A stretch of DNA of 64,000 bases from Gammaproteobacteria bacterium. Lineage in GTDB: Bacteria; Pseudomonadota; Gammaproteobacteria; JASBUN01. The stretch covers positions 128,430 to 192,429 of the forward strand of contig JASBUN010000046.1 of assembly GCA_030147845.1 (NCBI GenBank), given 5' to 3'. The notes under the pieces are model-generated. The model had not been told where the DNA came from, searched no databases, and saw nothing but the letters and a program-made list of their open reading frames with translations. The position numbers and the translations under genes were made by a program. Below, piece after piece: positions 9,653 to 18,039 of the stretch (position 1 is its first letter; each line of letters opens with the position of its first letter).

Positions 9653-10184
9653 GTGCCGACAAAACCCCTGCCACAATTAACCGCGTACCGTATGATTTTT
9701 GTAGGCACGGCTTTAGCCGTGCATTGGTCCGGTTTAGTCCGTCCATGCGCGGCTGCAAACGCATAAATCCTGTGTTTCCTTTGCGTGCTTAGCGGCTTTG
9801 CGAGAGATTAAGATTCGGCTAACACAAATGATGCTCTCGCAAAGACGCAAAGGGCGCCAAGGTGAATAGGCTACGTCGTGTCGCGACCTTTGAATTGTGC
9901 ACGGATGAATCCGTGCCTACAAAACCCTGCCGTAATCACCGCGTGTCCTATGACCATATAGGCACGGCTTTAACCGTGCATTGGTCCGGTTTAGTCCGTC
10001 CATGCGCGGCTGCAAACGCATAAATCCTGTGTTTCCTTTGCGAGCTTAGCGGCTTTGCGAGAGCTCGAGTTTATACAAGATCAAGCCAACCCGGATTACT
10101 CTCGTGGAGACGCCAAGAACGCCAAGGAGAATTGGTCGCCTCATGTCATGACGTTGAGTCATGCACGGCTGAAGCCGTGCCTAC
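9653..10184. repeat. tandem 260-bp repeat with REP-like palindromes
   Basis: Two direct copies of about 260 bp (9653-9912 and 9913-10176) plus the start of a third. The best-conserved part, 9701-9806 versus 9958-10063, differs at only three of 106 positions. Each copy carries the palindrome GGCACGGCTTTAGCCGTGC at its left and an inverted partner at its right (9899-9920, 10163-10184, form GCACGG..CCGTGCCTAC). A second, inner inverted pair is built on CTTTGCGAGAG (9796-9806) and CTCTCGCAAAG (9832-9842). The nested layout resembles a REP/BIME or a small non-autonomous element. No ORF of note lies inside. Confidence 0.85.
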
Positions 10185-10291
10185 GACAACGGTAACGGCA
10201 GTGAGATCTGCCATAAGATGACCCGGACGGGAACAATGGATACGCAACCGTACCCATGGTACCGTTCTACGCGCATGTGCCGGTCGGGGCG

Positions 10292-11269
10292 TTACATCCA
10301 GCGCTTCCACTTGAAAATCGTTATTTGTAACATCACCACGCAGACCAATAAAAAGATGAACAACAAGAAAGCGCCTGGATAACTAGCCCCGGGTATACCG
10401 CCGACATTGACGCCTAACAATCCGGTTAAAAACCCGAGTGGCAGGAATATGGCGGCGATGATCGATAGCAGATACATGCGCCGATCCATCTGTTCCGAAA
10501 TTCGACTCATCAACTCTTCCTGCGTAACCACCGCGCGTTCCCTGGCCGAGTCCAAATCCTCGATATAGCGCATGGCGCGATCGGCCACCTCGCGTAAACG
10601 AATACGGTCGACATCGCTCAACCAATCAACAGTCTCAATGTGCAAACGCGCGAGCGCCTCGCGCTGTGGCGCGAGGTAGCGCCGCAAGCCTATCGCTTCG
10701 CGGCGTAAATCGGCAATACGCGGACGTAACTGGTGACTTTGTTGTGTAAGGACTTGCGTCTCCAAGTCATCCACGGTGTCGTCAATGGAGTCAATGACGT
10801 CAGCCATGCGCTCCATCATCATGTCGGCAATAGACGCCAAAAACTGGCCTGCGGTCTGTGGCCCGTGGCCTTCCCGAAGCGCACACGCCATGTCGGTTGC
10901 GGTAAGGAGCCGCCGCTTGCGAGTACTGACGATGCGTTGGCCATCGCTCCACAGACGGATGGCGACCATATCCTCGGGATCGGAGCCGGGATTCATATTG
11001 ACACCGCGCAAAGTGACCAGCAGTCCTCCACCGATGAAAATACTGCGCGGTCTAGTTTCTTCGGCCAGCAAGCCTTCCGATACCATCGGATCCAAACCAC
11101 TGCGTTGTTGCAACCATTCCTGCGCAGGACCGGCGCTGTAATCAAGATGCGTCCACAATACGCCCGCCGCGGGCGACCAAGCATCGACTTCATCCCAACC
11201 GATTTCCTGGCCGCCGCCCTTGCCATCCAGAATCCAGGCGGCAATCAACCCTAAATCACTTTGTGGCAT
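10292..11269 (-). CDS. zntB: ZntB-type zinc transporter (CorA superfamily)
   Basis: 325 residues. N-terminal soluble domain with WTHLDYSAGPAQEWL and the long helix VIDSIDDTVDDLETQVL. Two C-terminal membrane helices flank LLGVNVGGIPG, the ZntB-type loop that replaces the GMN motif of CorA. The end is FKWKRWM. ZntB moves Zn2+ across the inner membrane. ATG at 11269 has GGGAGG upstream. It lies about 2 kb from corA with the solute-binding gene and repeats between. Confidence 0.9.
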   Translation of the reverse strand: MPQSDLGLIAAWILDGKGGGQEIGWDEVDAWSPAAGVLWTHLDYSAGPAQEWLQQRSGLDPMVSEGLLAEETRPRSIFIGGGLLVTLRGVNMNPGSDPEDMVAIRLWSDGQRIVSTRKRRLLTATDMACALREGHGPQTAGQFLASIADMMMERMADVIDSIDDTVDDLETQVLTQQSHQLRPRIADLRREAIGLRRYLAPQREALARLHIETVDWLSDVDRIRLREVADRAMRYIEDLDSARERAVVTQEELMSRISEQMDRRMYLLSIIAAIFLPLGFLTGLLGVNVGGIPGASYPGAFLLFIFLLVCVVMLQITIFKWKRWM

Positions 11270-11484
11270 CGTTCCTCCCTTACCTTATGTGTTGCGCAAT
11301 CGAGTGCGTAATTTGGGCAAAAAAACAGGCCGCTGACGTTCGTGCCGACATTTTTCCCGCGCAGTATCCGTCATCAGCGCAGCGTGCGTGCGCCAATTTA
11401 GTCGTGCGCATCCGCGACTCAATTGCTATCCTTAAACGAACATTCGCTGGAAATCCACGAAAAAATCGCAGGAGTCGCTCGACA

Positions 11485-12516
11485 ATGTCAAATAAAAACA
11501 TTGCCAGTTCACTGGCATTGAGCGTTGTTTTTTTTCTTTGTTCCTTCGTTGCCCGCGCCGACATAGTGAAACTGAAAAACGGCGACACGCTCACAGGCAC
11601 CGTGATCAGCAAGGCCGGCAATGAACTAAAAATCAAGACCACGTACGCGGGCGAATTGACCATCGATTGGAAAGAGGTCGAATCGCTTACCACCGACAAA
11701 CCGGTACGTGTCCTGCTCAAGGACGACACCAGCCTGAAAGCCACCGTATCGCCGGCGGAAAGCGGCAAGGTCACCCTGCAGTCGGGCAGTGTCATCAAAA
11801 CCGCGCCGATTGCTCTGTCGAACGTAGCCTACATCAATCCACCGCCGGAAATCACGGGTAAAGGCGTGCAACTCAAGGGCCGCGTAAATGGTGCTATAAA
11901 CGCGACCTCCGGCAATACCAGTACACGCCAAATACACTTCGACGCGGAAATGGTCGCGCGTACGCGATCGAATCGCTACACCGTTGGCGGTCAAATCAAT
12001 CGCGCCTCGGACAGCGGCACGGAAACCGCCAACAACATTACGGCGTATAGTAAGTACGATCATTTTCTGTCGCGCAAGCGCTACGTTTACATCAGCACCC
12101 GCTTCGAGCGCGACAAGTTCACCGATTTGCGCCTCAGAACCACGCTCGGCGGCGGCCTCGGACACCAATTCTGGGAGTCTGACGAAAAGAATCTGTCCGC
12201 AGAAGCCGGCCTGGCGTACGTCAACGAAGATCACTTCGTCGGCCCCGACGATGCCTACCCGTCCGCGCGCTGGGCGGTCGACTACAACCAATATTTCTTT
12301 CGTCACGCGTTCCAGTTTTTTCACAACAATGAGGGGACCATCGGGCTGACGAACGCCAACGATATCCTTATTTCGGCCAAGACAGGTATCCGCGTGCCGT
12401 TGTCCAAACACTTGAATACGTCATTTGAGGTGGATGCCCGATTCGACAACACACCCGTGGCCGGCAAGAAAAAAACCGATCTCGCCTACCTGCTGATTCT
12501 CGGTTACGGCTGGTAG
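11485..12516 (+). CDS. DUF481 outer-membrane protein
   Basis: 343 residues. ATG at 11485 follows a GGAG site and starts a signal peptide (SLALSVVFFLCSFVARA). Residues 25-130 contain small beta repeats (DIVKLKNGDTLTGTVISK, LKDDTSLKATV) as in other DUF481 proteins with an N-terminal beta module. The remainder is the DUF481 beta-barrel with alternating aromatic strands and a terminal LILGYGW ending in an aromatic residue, as outer-membrane barrels do. Function unknown; relatives are salt- or stress-linked. It is divergent from zntB. Confidence 0.85.
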   Translation: MSNKNIASSLALSVVFFLCSFVARADIVKLKNGDTLTGTVISKAGNELKIKTTYAGELTIDWKEVESLTTDKPVRVLLKDDTSLKATVSPAESGKVTLQSGSVIKTAPIALSNVAYINPPPEITGKGVQLKGRVNGAINATSGNTSTRQIHFDAEMVARTRSNRYTVGGQINRASDSGTETANNITAYSKYDHFLSRKRYVYISTRFERDKFTDLRLRTTLGGGLGHQFWESDEKNLSAEAGLAYVNEDHFVGPDDAYPSARWAVDYNQYFFRHAFQFFHNNEGTIGLTNANDILISAKTGIRVPLSKHLNTSFEVDARFDNTPVAGKKKTDLAYLLILGYGW

Positions 12517-12528
12517 GGCTCGGCACAA

Positions 12529-12553
12529 CGGTGCGGCAAATGATGCCGCACCG
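12529..12553 (+). terminator. hairpin after the DUF481 gene
   Basis: Perfect 10-bp stem CGGTGCGGCA / TGCCGCACCG with a 5-base loop, starting 13 bp after the stop. There is no T-run, so termination efficiency is uncertain. Confidence 0.5.
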
Positions 12554-12591
12554 CTGGCATCCGCTAGCCATTTTGCCCACAATAGCGTGCT

Positions 12592-15123
12592 ATGGCACGC
12601 TCGTATCCGGCCCGGGCATCCGGGCCTGAACCCTCTCCCGGCCTTTTGCGACGGCGTAGCACCCGCGTCGTATTGGTGCTGGCTGCGCTGGCGATAGCCT
12701 TGCTGGTCGGCGCGCCGTTCGCGATTCAGTACGCTTTGCAGCGCTGGCTGGTGGAGCATGGCGCAGAAACCGCACGCATCGGCAACGTCGATTTCAACCC
12801 GTTTACCGGCTCGCTGGTCATCGAAGGCGCGAAAGTTACGCGTAACGGGAGTTCGTCGCTGACGATTCAACGCGCCCGCGTACGCGTCGCGTGGTTGCCG
12901 TTGTGGCACAAGCGCTTACAGCTCGACGCCGTCGCCGTCGAGCACGCCGATCTGTCCGTCAGTCGGTCCAAGTCCGGACTCTGGCGCATCGCCGGCCTCG
13001 CCTTGCCGTCGTTCGGCCGTCTCCACCAATCGTTCAGCTGGGGCATCAGTCTCGATTCACTGCAACTCAGCGACACGCGTATCCACTATGCCGATCCGAG
13101 CACGCATACGGTCCTAGCGATAAAAAACGCCTTGTTGAACGCGCTCAGCAGTTGGCAACATCAACAGCCCGCGCAACTGACGATACATGGCAGCCTGGGC
13201 GGCGGGAGCGTAGCGCTCCAGGCCCAAGTGAGGGCATTCGCATCCGAACCAACGGTGAACGGCAAGCTCAGCGTACACGGCTTCAAGCTGGCCACCGTGG
13301 CCGGCCACCTGCAAACGGAACTGACTGAGCTCACGGGTGTCACCGATCTGGATGGAACGTTCAAGGCGAAACTGCACGGTGACGGCACGTTGAGTCTTAG
13401 CCACAGTGGCACGGCAAGCCTCAGCATGCTGCACCTGCGCAGCGCCCATGCGGTTCTCGACGACGACAAAATCGCCTGGGCCGGCAGCGCGGAACTGGAA
13501 TTCGTACCTGGTTACCCAGGACCATCGATCAGCGCCGACGGCCACCTGGATGCAACCGGAATCGATCTGAACGACAGCGCGCGTAAATCGAAAACTACGA
13601 TCACGCACGCCAACTGGCAAGGCCAACTCGGCTTCGGACGCCACGACGTACCAACCGGTTATGAAATGCGCGGTGATTTAACTCTCGACGGCGTGACGCT
13701 ACGCGATCCGGCCGAGGCGCGGGGCGTATTGCGACTGCGGCGGCTGGCAGCAAACACAATCCATACCCGCGGCACTTACGACATCCGCATGCGTGAACTG
13801 AATTTCGCCGATGTCACTCTCGGTAACCCGCCGGCCGCGATAGACGGCCCACCGTTACGCCCTCCTCTGCATATCGCGACGGCGAAGTTGCGCAACGTGG
13901 CGCTCAGAGATCTTTCCCATCTGAGCGTTGCGGACATGATTGTCGACGGCGTCAGTGCCCAAATCAAGCGCGACCAAACTGGGAAATGGCATGGGCTCGA
14001 TGGACGCGCGCTAGCGTCGGCTGCTGATTCACCTGAACGCATCGACACGGGCCTCGCCCAACGGACAATACGCATTGACCGACTGCAACTCACCGGAAAT
14101 AGTCAGATTCATTTTCAGGACGATAGCTTCAAGCCCGCCTATCGCACCACCGTCGCCATCGAAAGCGCCAATCTGGAACGGCTCGATAGCGCCAAACCGG
14201 GAGACAGTAGTCTGCTGAGCCTCAGCGCCAAAATCGGCAAATACACGCAGGCACGATTGCAGGGGAAAATTGCGCCATTCGCTTCGCAGTTGCGATTAGC
14301 GTTGACGGGCAAAATTCACAATTTGGATTTGCCGCCGCTCTCGGGTTACGCCACGCGGAACCTGGGATATGGCCTCGACAGCGGCCATCTCGACGCCGAT
14401 GTGAAAATCGACATCGACTACGGCAAACTCACGGGCAGCAGCGCGCTGGTTCTGAGTAATCTGAAAATAGTGCCCAGCGACTCGGCGAAGATGCGCTCGC
14501 TGACGTCTTCATTAACGATTTCCCTGGATACCGCGCTCGATATGCTACGTGATCGCGATAACGATATTCGCCTGCAAATTCCCGTCAGCGGCAGACTCAA
14601 CGACCCACGCTTCAATCTCGCCAACACCATCAACCAGGCACTCGCCAATTCACTGCAGCTGGCCGCACTAAGCTACGTCAAACTGGCCCTGCAACCCTAC
14701 GGCGCCATCATCGCGGTGGCGCAATTGGCCAACAACGCGGCCAGCGCGGTGCAACTTCAGCCAATCCTGTTTCAAGCCGGCAACGCCGCGATCCCCAACG
14801 ATGCGGCGCCGTATCTGCGGCGCATCGCAAAGCTAATGAAAGCGCGACCAGAGCTGCGTGTGCGCATTTGCGGAAATGCGACGGAATCCGACCGTCGGGC
14901 ACTGCATACCGCGACCACCGGAAACGCCCAAGCGACCGGCAGCGCGTCCACCGTCGCACGCGTTGCCGATGAGCGGCTGCTGACACTGGCGCGCCGGCGA
15001 GCAGCCGCAATCAAGCAACAACTGGCGACGCAACTCGGCATCAAACCGGCGCGCCTTTTCGTCTGCCGGCCACAGCTGGATCTCGCCACGGGCGCCGAAC
15101 CCAAGGTGAAGTTGCTGATTTAG
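12592..15123 (+). CDS. DUF748 (AsmA-like) envelope protein
   Basis: 843 residues. One N-terminal membrane anchor (VVLVLAALAIALLVGAPFAI) is followed by AsmA/DUF748-type beta repeats: VDFNPFTGSLVIEGAKV, LDAVAVEHADLSVSRS and KIDIDYGKLTGSSALVLSNL. Near the C-terminus, PYLRRIAKLMKARPELRVRI and RRRAAAIKQQLATQLGI resemble an OmpA-type peptidoglycan-binding unit, a combination common in DUF748 proteins. AsmA-like proteins bridge the inner and outer membranes and are linked to lipid transport. The function of this member is inferred only. Confidence 0.85.
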   Translation: MARSYPARASGPEPSPGLLRRRSTRVVLVLAALAIALLVGAPFAIQYALQRWLVEHGAETARIGNVDFNPFTGSLVIEGAKVTRNGSSSLTIQRARVRVAWLPLWHKRLQLDAVAVEHADLSVSRSKSGLWRIAGLALPSFGRLHQSFSWGISLDSLQLSDTRIHYADPSTHTVLAIKNALLNALSSWQHQQPAQLTIHGSLGGGSVALQAQVRAFASEPTVNGKLSVHGFKLATVAGHLQTELTELTGVTDLDGTFKAKLHGDGTLSLSHSGTASLSMLHLRSAHAVLDDDKIAWAGSAELEFVPGYPGPSISADGHLDATGIDLNDSARKSKTTITHANWQGQLGFGRHDVPTGYEMRGDLTLDGVTLRDPAEARGVLRLRRLAANTIHTRGTYDIRMRELNFADVTLGNPPAAIDGPPLRPPLHIATAKLRNVALRDLSHLSVADMIVDGVSAQIKRDQTGKWHGLDGRALASAADSPERIDTGLAQRTIRIDRLQLTGNSQIHFQDDSFKPAYRTTVAIESANLERLDSAKPGDSSLLSLSAKIGKYTQARLQGKIAPFASQLRLALTGKIHNLDLPPLSGYATRNLGYGLDSGHLDADVKIDIDYGKLTGSSALVLSNLKIVPSDSAKMRSLTSSLTISLDTALDMLRDRDNDIRLQIPVSGRLNDPRFNLANTINQALANSLQLAALSYVKLALQPYGAIIAVAQLANNAASAVQLQPILFQAGNAAIPNDAAPYLRRIAKLMKARPELRVRICGNATESDRRALHTATTGNAQATGSASTVARVADERLLTLARRRAAAIKQQLATQLGIKPARLFVCRPQLDLATGAEPKVKLLI

Positions 15124-15351
15124 CTAAGATGGGCACAACGAACTGAATGACTCAATCGCAGTTATATGTCACCATAGCCGACGGTACTTTCCCGTGATCT
15201 TGTCACGCACCGACTCGCATGCACGGAACATGAAGGCCCCGACTATTCTAGGGCAGCAATGAGGCGGATAAATAAAAACAGTCGTGCGGGCTCGGCCGCA
15301 GATAAGCGCTCGTGTTATCGACTTAGCTAATCACTTGTAAGGGAAACGGAT

Positions 15352-16287
15352 ATGAGGCGCTTTTTTACTACAGATTCGAGTAGACAAGGTTTTGCTAACA
15401 GCTTCCGAAAGTTGGCTCGGAAAATTCTGCCCCCGAGTAGGGCAAGTCATGCTGACAGTATACAAAAATTAGTAGAGTTCATTGATTTTAAATTTCATGA
15501 GAACGCATCGCCGGCAAAACAAATTTTATTGGCGCAAATCTCGGGGGGAGCGGTAAGACGACTACTGAAATATGACCGCATGACGATAAATATCGAATCG
15601 GATCACCGAGTAGCGGTCGATAGCCTCGATCATATACATCCTTGGGGAACAAAACGCGACAACAGTACAAATTTGAATTTTAATATAAAGCTGATCAATT
15701 GGCTGGGCCTGGAAAATATCCGCCTTTTAGACATCGGTTGCTCCGGCGGAGGATTTGTCAAGACCATGCACGATGCGGGCGCTCTGGCCATTGGTTTAGA
15801 GGGCAGCGACTATTCAAAAATCAGAGCCCGCGCGGAGTGGGCAACGATTCCTGATCGGCTGTTCACCGCAGATGCGACTAAACCATTTAAATTTTCTTCC
15901 TGCCTCGAATCTGGAAAATCCGTGCCGGTGAAGTTCTCGATAATAACTGCATGGGAATTTCTTGAGCACATCGAAGAGACCGACCTATCGACGGTGTTTG
16001 ACAATATCGATAAGAATCTCGATTGCAACGGCGTTGTTATCATGTCGGTTTCGACTGTCGACGATTATATCGACGGCGTAAATCTACACCGTACGGTTAA
16101 ACCGTACCCGTGGTGGTTGGAGAAGATTAATCATCTCGGCTTCAGGCACCACGAGAAATTCGTTCCGTATTTTGCGCCAGACAATTGGATTCGATACGAA
16201 GAGAATGCCGCAGGTTCATTTCATCTGGTTATGACGCGGATTAATGAGGAACCCAACGCCTTGCCGGACGCCTGGGCTGAATCATAA
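15352..16287 (+). CDS. AT-rich class I SAM methyltransferase
   Basis: 311 residues. Motif I is RLLDIGCSGGGFVKTMHDAG, with LEGSDYSKIRA as motif II, TADATKPF, and TAWEFLEHIEETDL as the post-II region, typical of Methyltransf_23-type enzymes on sugars, lipids or small molecules. ATG at 15352 has AAGGG upstream. Codon use is unlike its neighbours, with many AAA, ATT and TTT codons. Hand counts on two 60-base lines (15481, 15661) give 21 and 19 G+C, versus 39 on a line of the preceding gene. It stands alone between unrelated genes and was probably acquired. Substrate unknown. Confidence 0.85.
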   Translation: MRRFFTTDSSRQGFANSFRKLARKILPPSRASHADSIQKLVEFIDFKFHENASPAKQILLAQISGGAVRRLLKYDRMTINIESDHRVAVDSLDHIHPWGTKRDNSTNLNFNIKLINWLGLENIRLLDIGCSGGGFVKTMHDAGALAIGLEGSDYSKIRARAEWATIPDRLFTADATKPFKFSSCLESGKSVPVKFSIITAWEFLEHIEETDLSTVFDNIDKNLDCNGVVIMSVSTVDDYIDGVNLHRTVKPYPWWLEKINHLGFRHHEKFVPYFAPDNWIRYEENAAGSFHLVMTRINEEPNALPDAWAES

Positions 16288-16332
16288 TAATGGGCGCGTG
16301 CGGAGCTCGTGTAGCGGCTCTATATCAACTGA

Positions 16333-17121
16333 CTAGTTCGGCGACACGGCGCGGCGCGCAGCAACTTTGGTCAGCGGAATGGTTTCATCCTCGACGGGTC
16401 GGCACGGCGCATCCGCGGGCGCCGACACCAATAACACGGTGACATTGTCGGAACCGCCAAATTCGAGCGCCTTCGCAATAAGCTGGTCGACCAAGCTCTG
16501 CTCGTCGACCTCCTCGCACAAGACAGCCGCAATTTCGCTGTCGCTCACTTCGCCGGTCAAACCGTCTGAGCACAATAACACGCGCTCTCCGGCATACAGT
16601 GTGCCACTCATGTGCCCCGGCTCGATAGCATCAATATCCGCCGCTCCCAACGCCTGGGTCACACAATTTCGATAGGGATGCGAAGCAGCATCTTCAGGTT
16701 CGATCTGACCGGCATCCAGCAACTGTTGCACCAACGAATGATCGCGGGTCAACTGTGTCAGGGCGCCGTGACTCCAAAGATACGCCCTGCTGTCACCGAC
16801 CCACACCAGCTCGTAATCGCTACCCACTAACTTCAAGGCAACCAAGGTCGCGCCCATGCCGACCTGACCCAAACCCTGCTCCGCCGCCATGCGTACCACC
16901 GCATGCGCGCTGGCGACGGCGTCGAGCAGCGCTACGCCTTTGTGCACGTGCTCGCGGATGAAGTCCACCGCGATACGGCTGGCTACCTCTCCGGCCTCGT
17001 GGCCGCCCATGCCATCGGCGACCAGCCATAAACCCAGGTCCGCATCGGCACAGTAGAAGTCCTCGTTACTTTCACGCACGCAGCCGACGTGGGTCGCGTC
17101 TCCATAGATAATATTGGTCAT
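16333..17121 (-). CDS. PP2C-family Ser/Thr protein phosphatase
   Basis: 262 residues, a cytosolic metal-dependent phosphatase of the PppA/Stp1 type. ATG at 17121 is chosen although the frame runs on to 17349, because the family starts right before GDATHVGCVRESNEDFYC. Motifs: LWLVADGMGGHEAGEVAS (metal Asp and DGMGG), GMGATLVAL, VWVGDSRAYLW, LTRDHSLVQQL, LLCSDGLTGEVSD and GGSDNVTVLLV. All PP2C metal ligands are present. It is divergent from the kinase cluster and probably reverses phosphorylation by the HEAT-kinase at 18040. Confidence 0.93.
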   Translation of the reverse strand: MTNIIYGDATHVGCVRESNEDFYCADADLGLWLVADGMGGHEAGEVASRIAVDFIREHVHKGVALLDAVASAHAVVRMAAEQGLGQVGMGATLVALKLVGSDYELVWVGDSRAYLWSHGALTQLTRDHSLVQQLLDAGQIEPEDAASHPYRNCVTQALGAADIDAIEPGHMSGTLYAGERVLLCSDGLTGEVSDSEIAAVLCEEVDEQSLVDQLIAKALEFGGSDNVTVLLVSAPADAPCRPVEDETIPLTKVAARRAVSPN

Positions 17122-17519
17122 AGTGAATAAGCTACGAGTTAGGTCCAATTTCCTTAACCACGCGCGGGCCAAACTTTGCGCGAGCCCTATACTAGGTTTA
17201 GCGTTCGCCGGCGCGCGAACTTGACTCAAGTGCGCCAAAAAATCGGCATGTGCGCCTGAATATAGCACTTTGGTGGACAATTTCCTGCGTCGCGCGCGCG
17301 CGCGCGCGACCATCATGTGCCGCAAGCCTCGGCGTCTGACCCGGGACATCGCCAGCGCGCGCCCAATTGCCCTCGACCGTACAACCGTATCGCGATATAA
17401 GCCGATGATGCTACACTGTTTTCCTGAAACCTAGAAATCGGCGCGAAGGCTCGTGCCGAAAATACGTTGCGGCGCACTGCAAAGCGCCACGGGCATTATC
17501 GGTCAAGCGGAGCGGCACC
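17122..17519. other. divergent regulatory region between phosphatase and kinase cluster
   Basis: About 400 bp with no convincing gene. It must hold promoters for both sides. The frame upstream of the phosphatase is open but translates to an Arg-rich sequence over the CG repeat, which argues against coding. No clear sigma-70 pair seen. Confidence 0.5.
17291..17308. repeat. (CG)9 dinucleotide tract
   Basis: Nine uninterrupted CG units in the divergent intergenic region. Alternating CG can adopt Z-DNA under negative supercoiling and is prone to slippage. Confidence 0.95.
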
Positions 17520-17990
17520 ATGGCAAGTGATCTACTCAAGGTTCCAAAAACCCAACGAAAAGTCACCCTATGGGTGCACCCGGAAGGCCGGGTTATCGGC
17601 CACATGTTCCTGAACAAGTACAGTAGCGATCACGCCGGCGAACAACAACCGCTCGAGACGCTGAATCAAACCGAGGCGTTTGTGGTATTACGTCGCGAGC
17701 AGCCTGACGAAGTCCGATTTTACAATCGAGCCTCGATCGTGCGTGTCGAGTTCGACGATGACACGAATGCACATCCCGATGCCAAGCCCTATGATTGCCG
17801 TCTGCAGCTCATGGATGGCTCGCTGATTACGGGAACGGTGTGCCAACCGCTGCCGCCGGACCGCGCTCGGCTCTATGACTATCTCAATCGAACCGACGAT
17901 CGATTCATAAAGTTGGCGCTGGACGGCACCACGGCCTGCCTGGTGAATAAGTCGTATATCATTCACGCCACCGACCTCGGCGACGCATAA
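17520..17990 (+). CDS. conserved small protein of the kinase cluster (DUF6812-like)
   Basis: 156 residues, soluble. The core has VTLWVHPEGRVIGHMFLNK, LETLNQTEAFVVLRR and VRFYNRASIVRVEF, a beta-rich pattern like DUF6812-type proteins, though I cannot confirm the family. A second beta-rich part, LQLMDGSLITGTV to CLVNKSYIIHATDL, follows. ATG at 17520. It is the first gene of the block running to 23395; the kinase starts 49 bp downstream. Possibly an adaptor; function unknown. Confidence 0.75.
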   Translation: MASDLLKVPKTQRKVTLWVHPEGRVIGHMFLNKYSSDHAGEQQPLETLNQTEAFVVLRREQPDEVRFYNRASIVRVEFDDDTNAHPDAKPYDCRLQLMDGSLITGTVCQPLPPDRARLYDYLNRTDDRFIKLALDGTTACLVNKSYIIHATDLGDA

Positions 17991-18039
17991 CCGTTTCGGC
18001 CGCTGTTACGCCGAACGCTGATACCGCCAGGAATTTGAT

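Noticed and set aside
9653-10184. CRISPR array
   Set aside because: Only two long units of about 260 bp with internal palindromes; no short repeats with regular spacers and no cas genes.
11626-12411. 261-codon minus-strand frame
   Set aside because: Antisense shadow of the DUF481 gene, which has a signal peptide and ribosome site.
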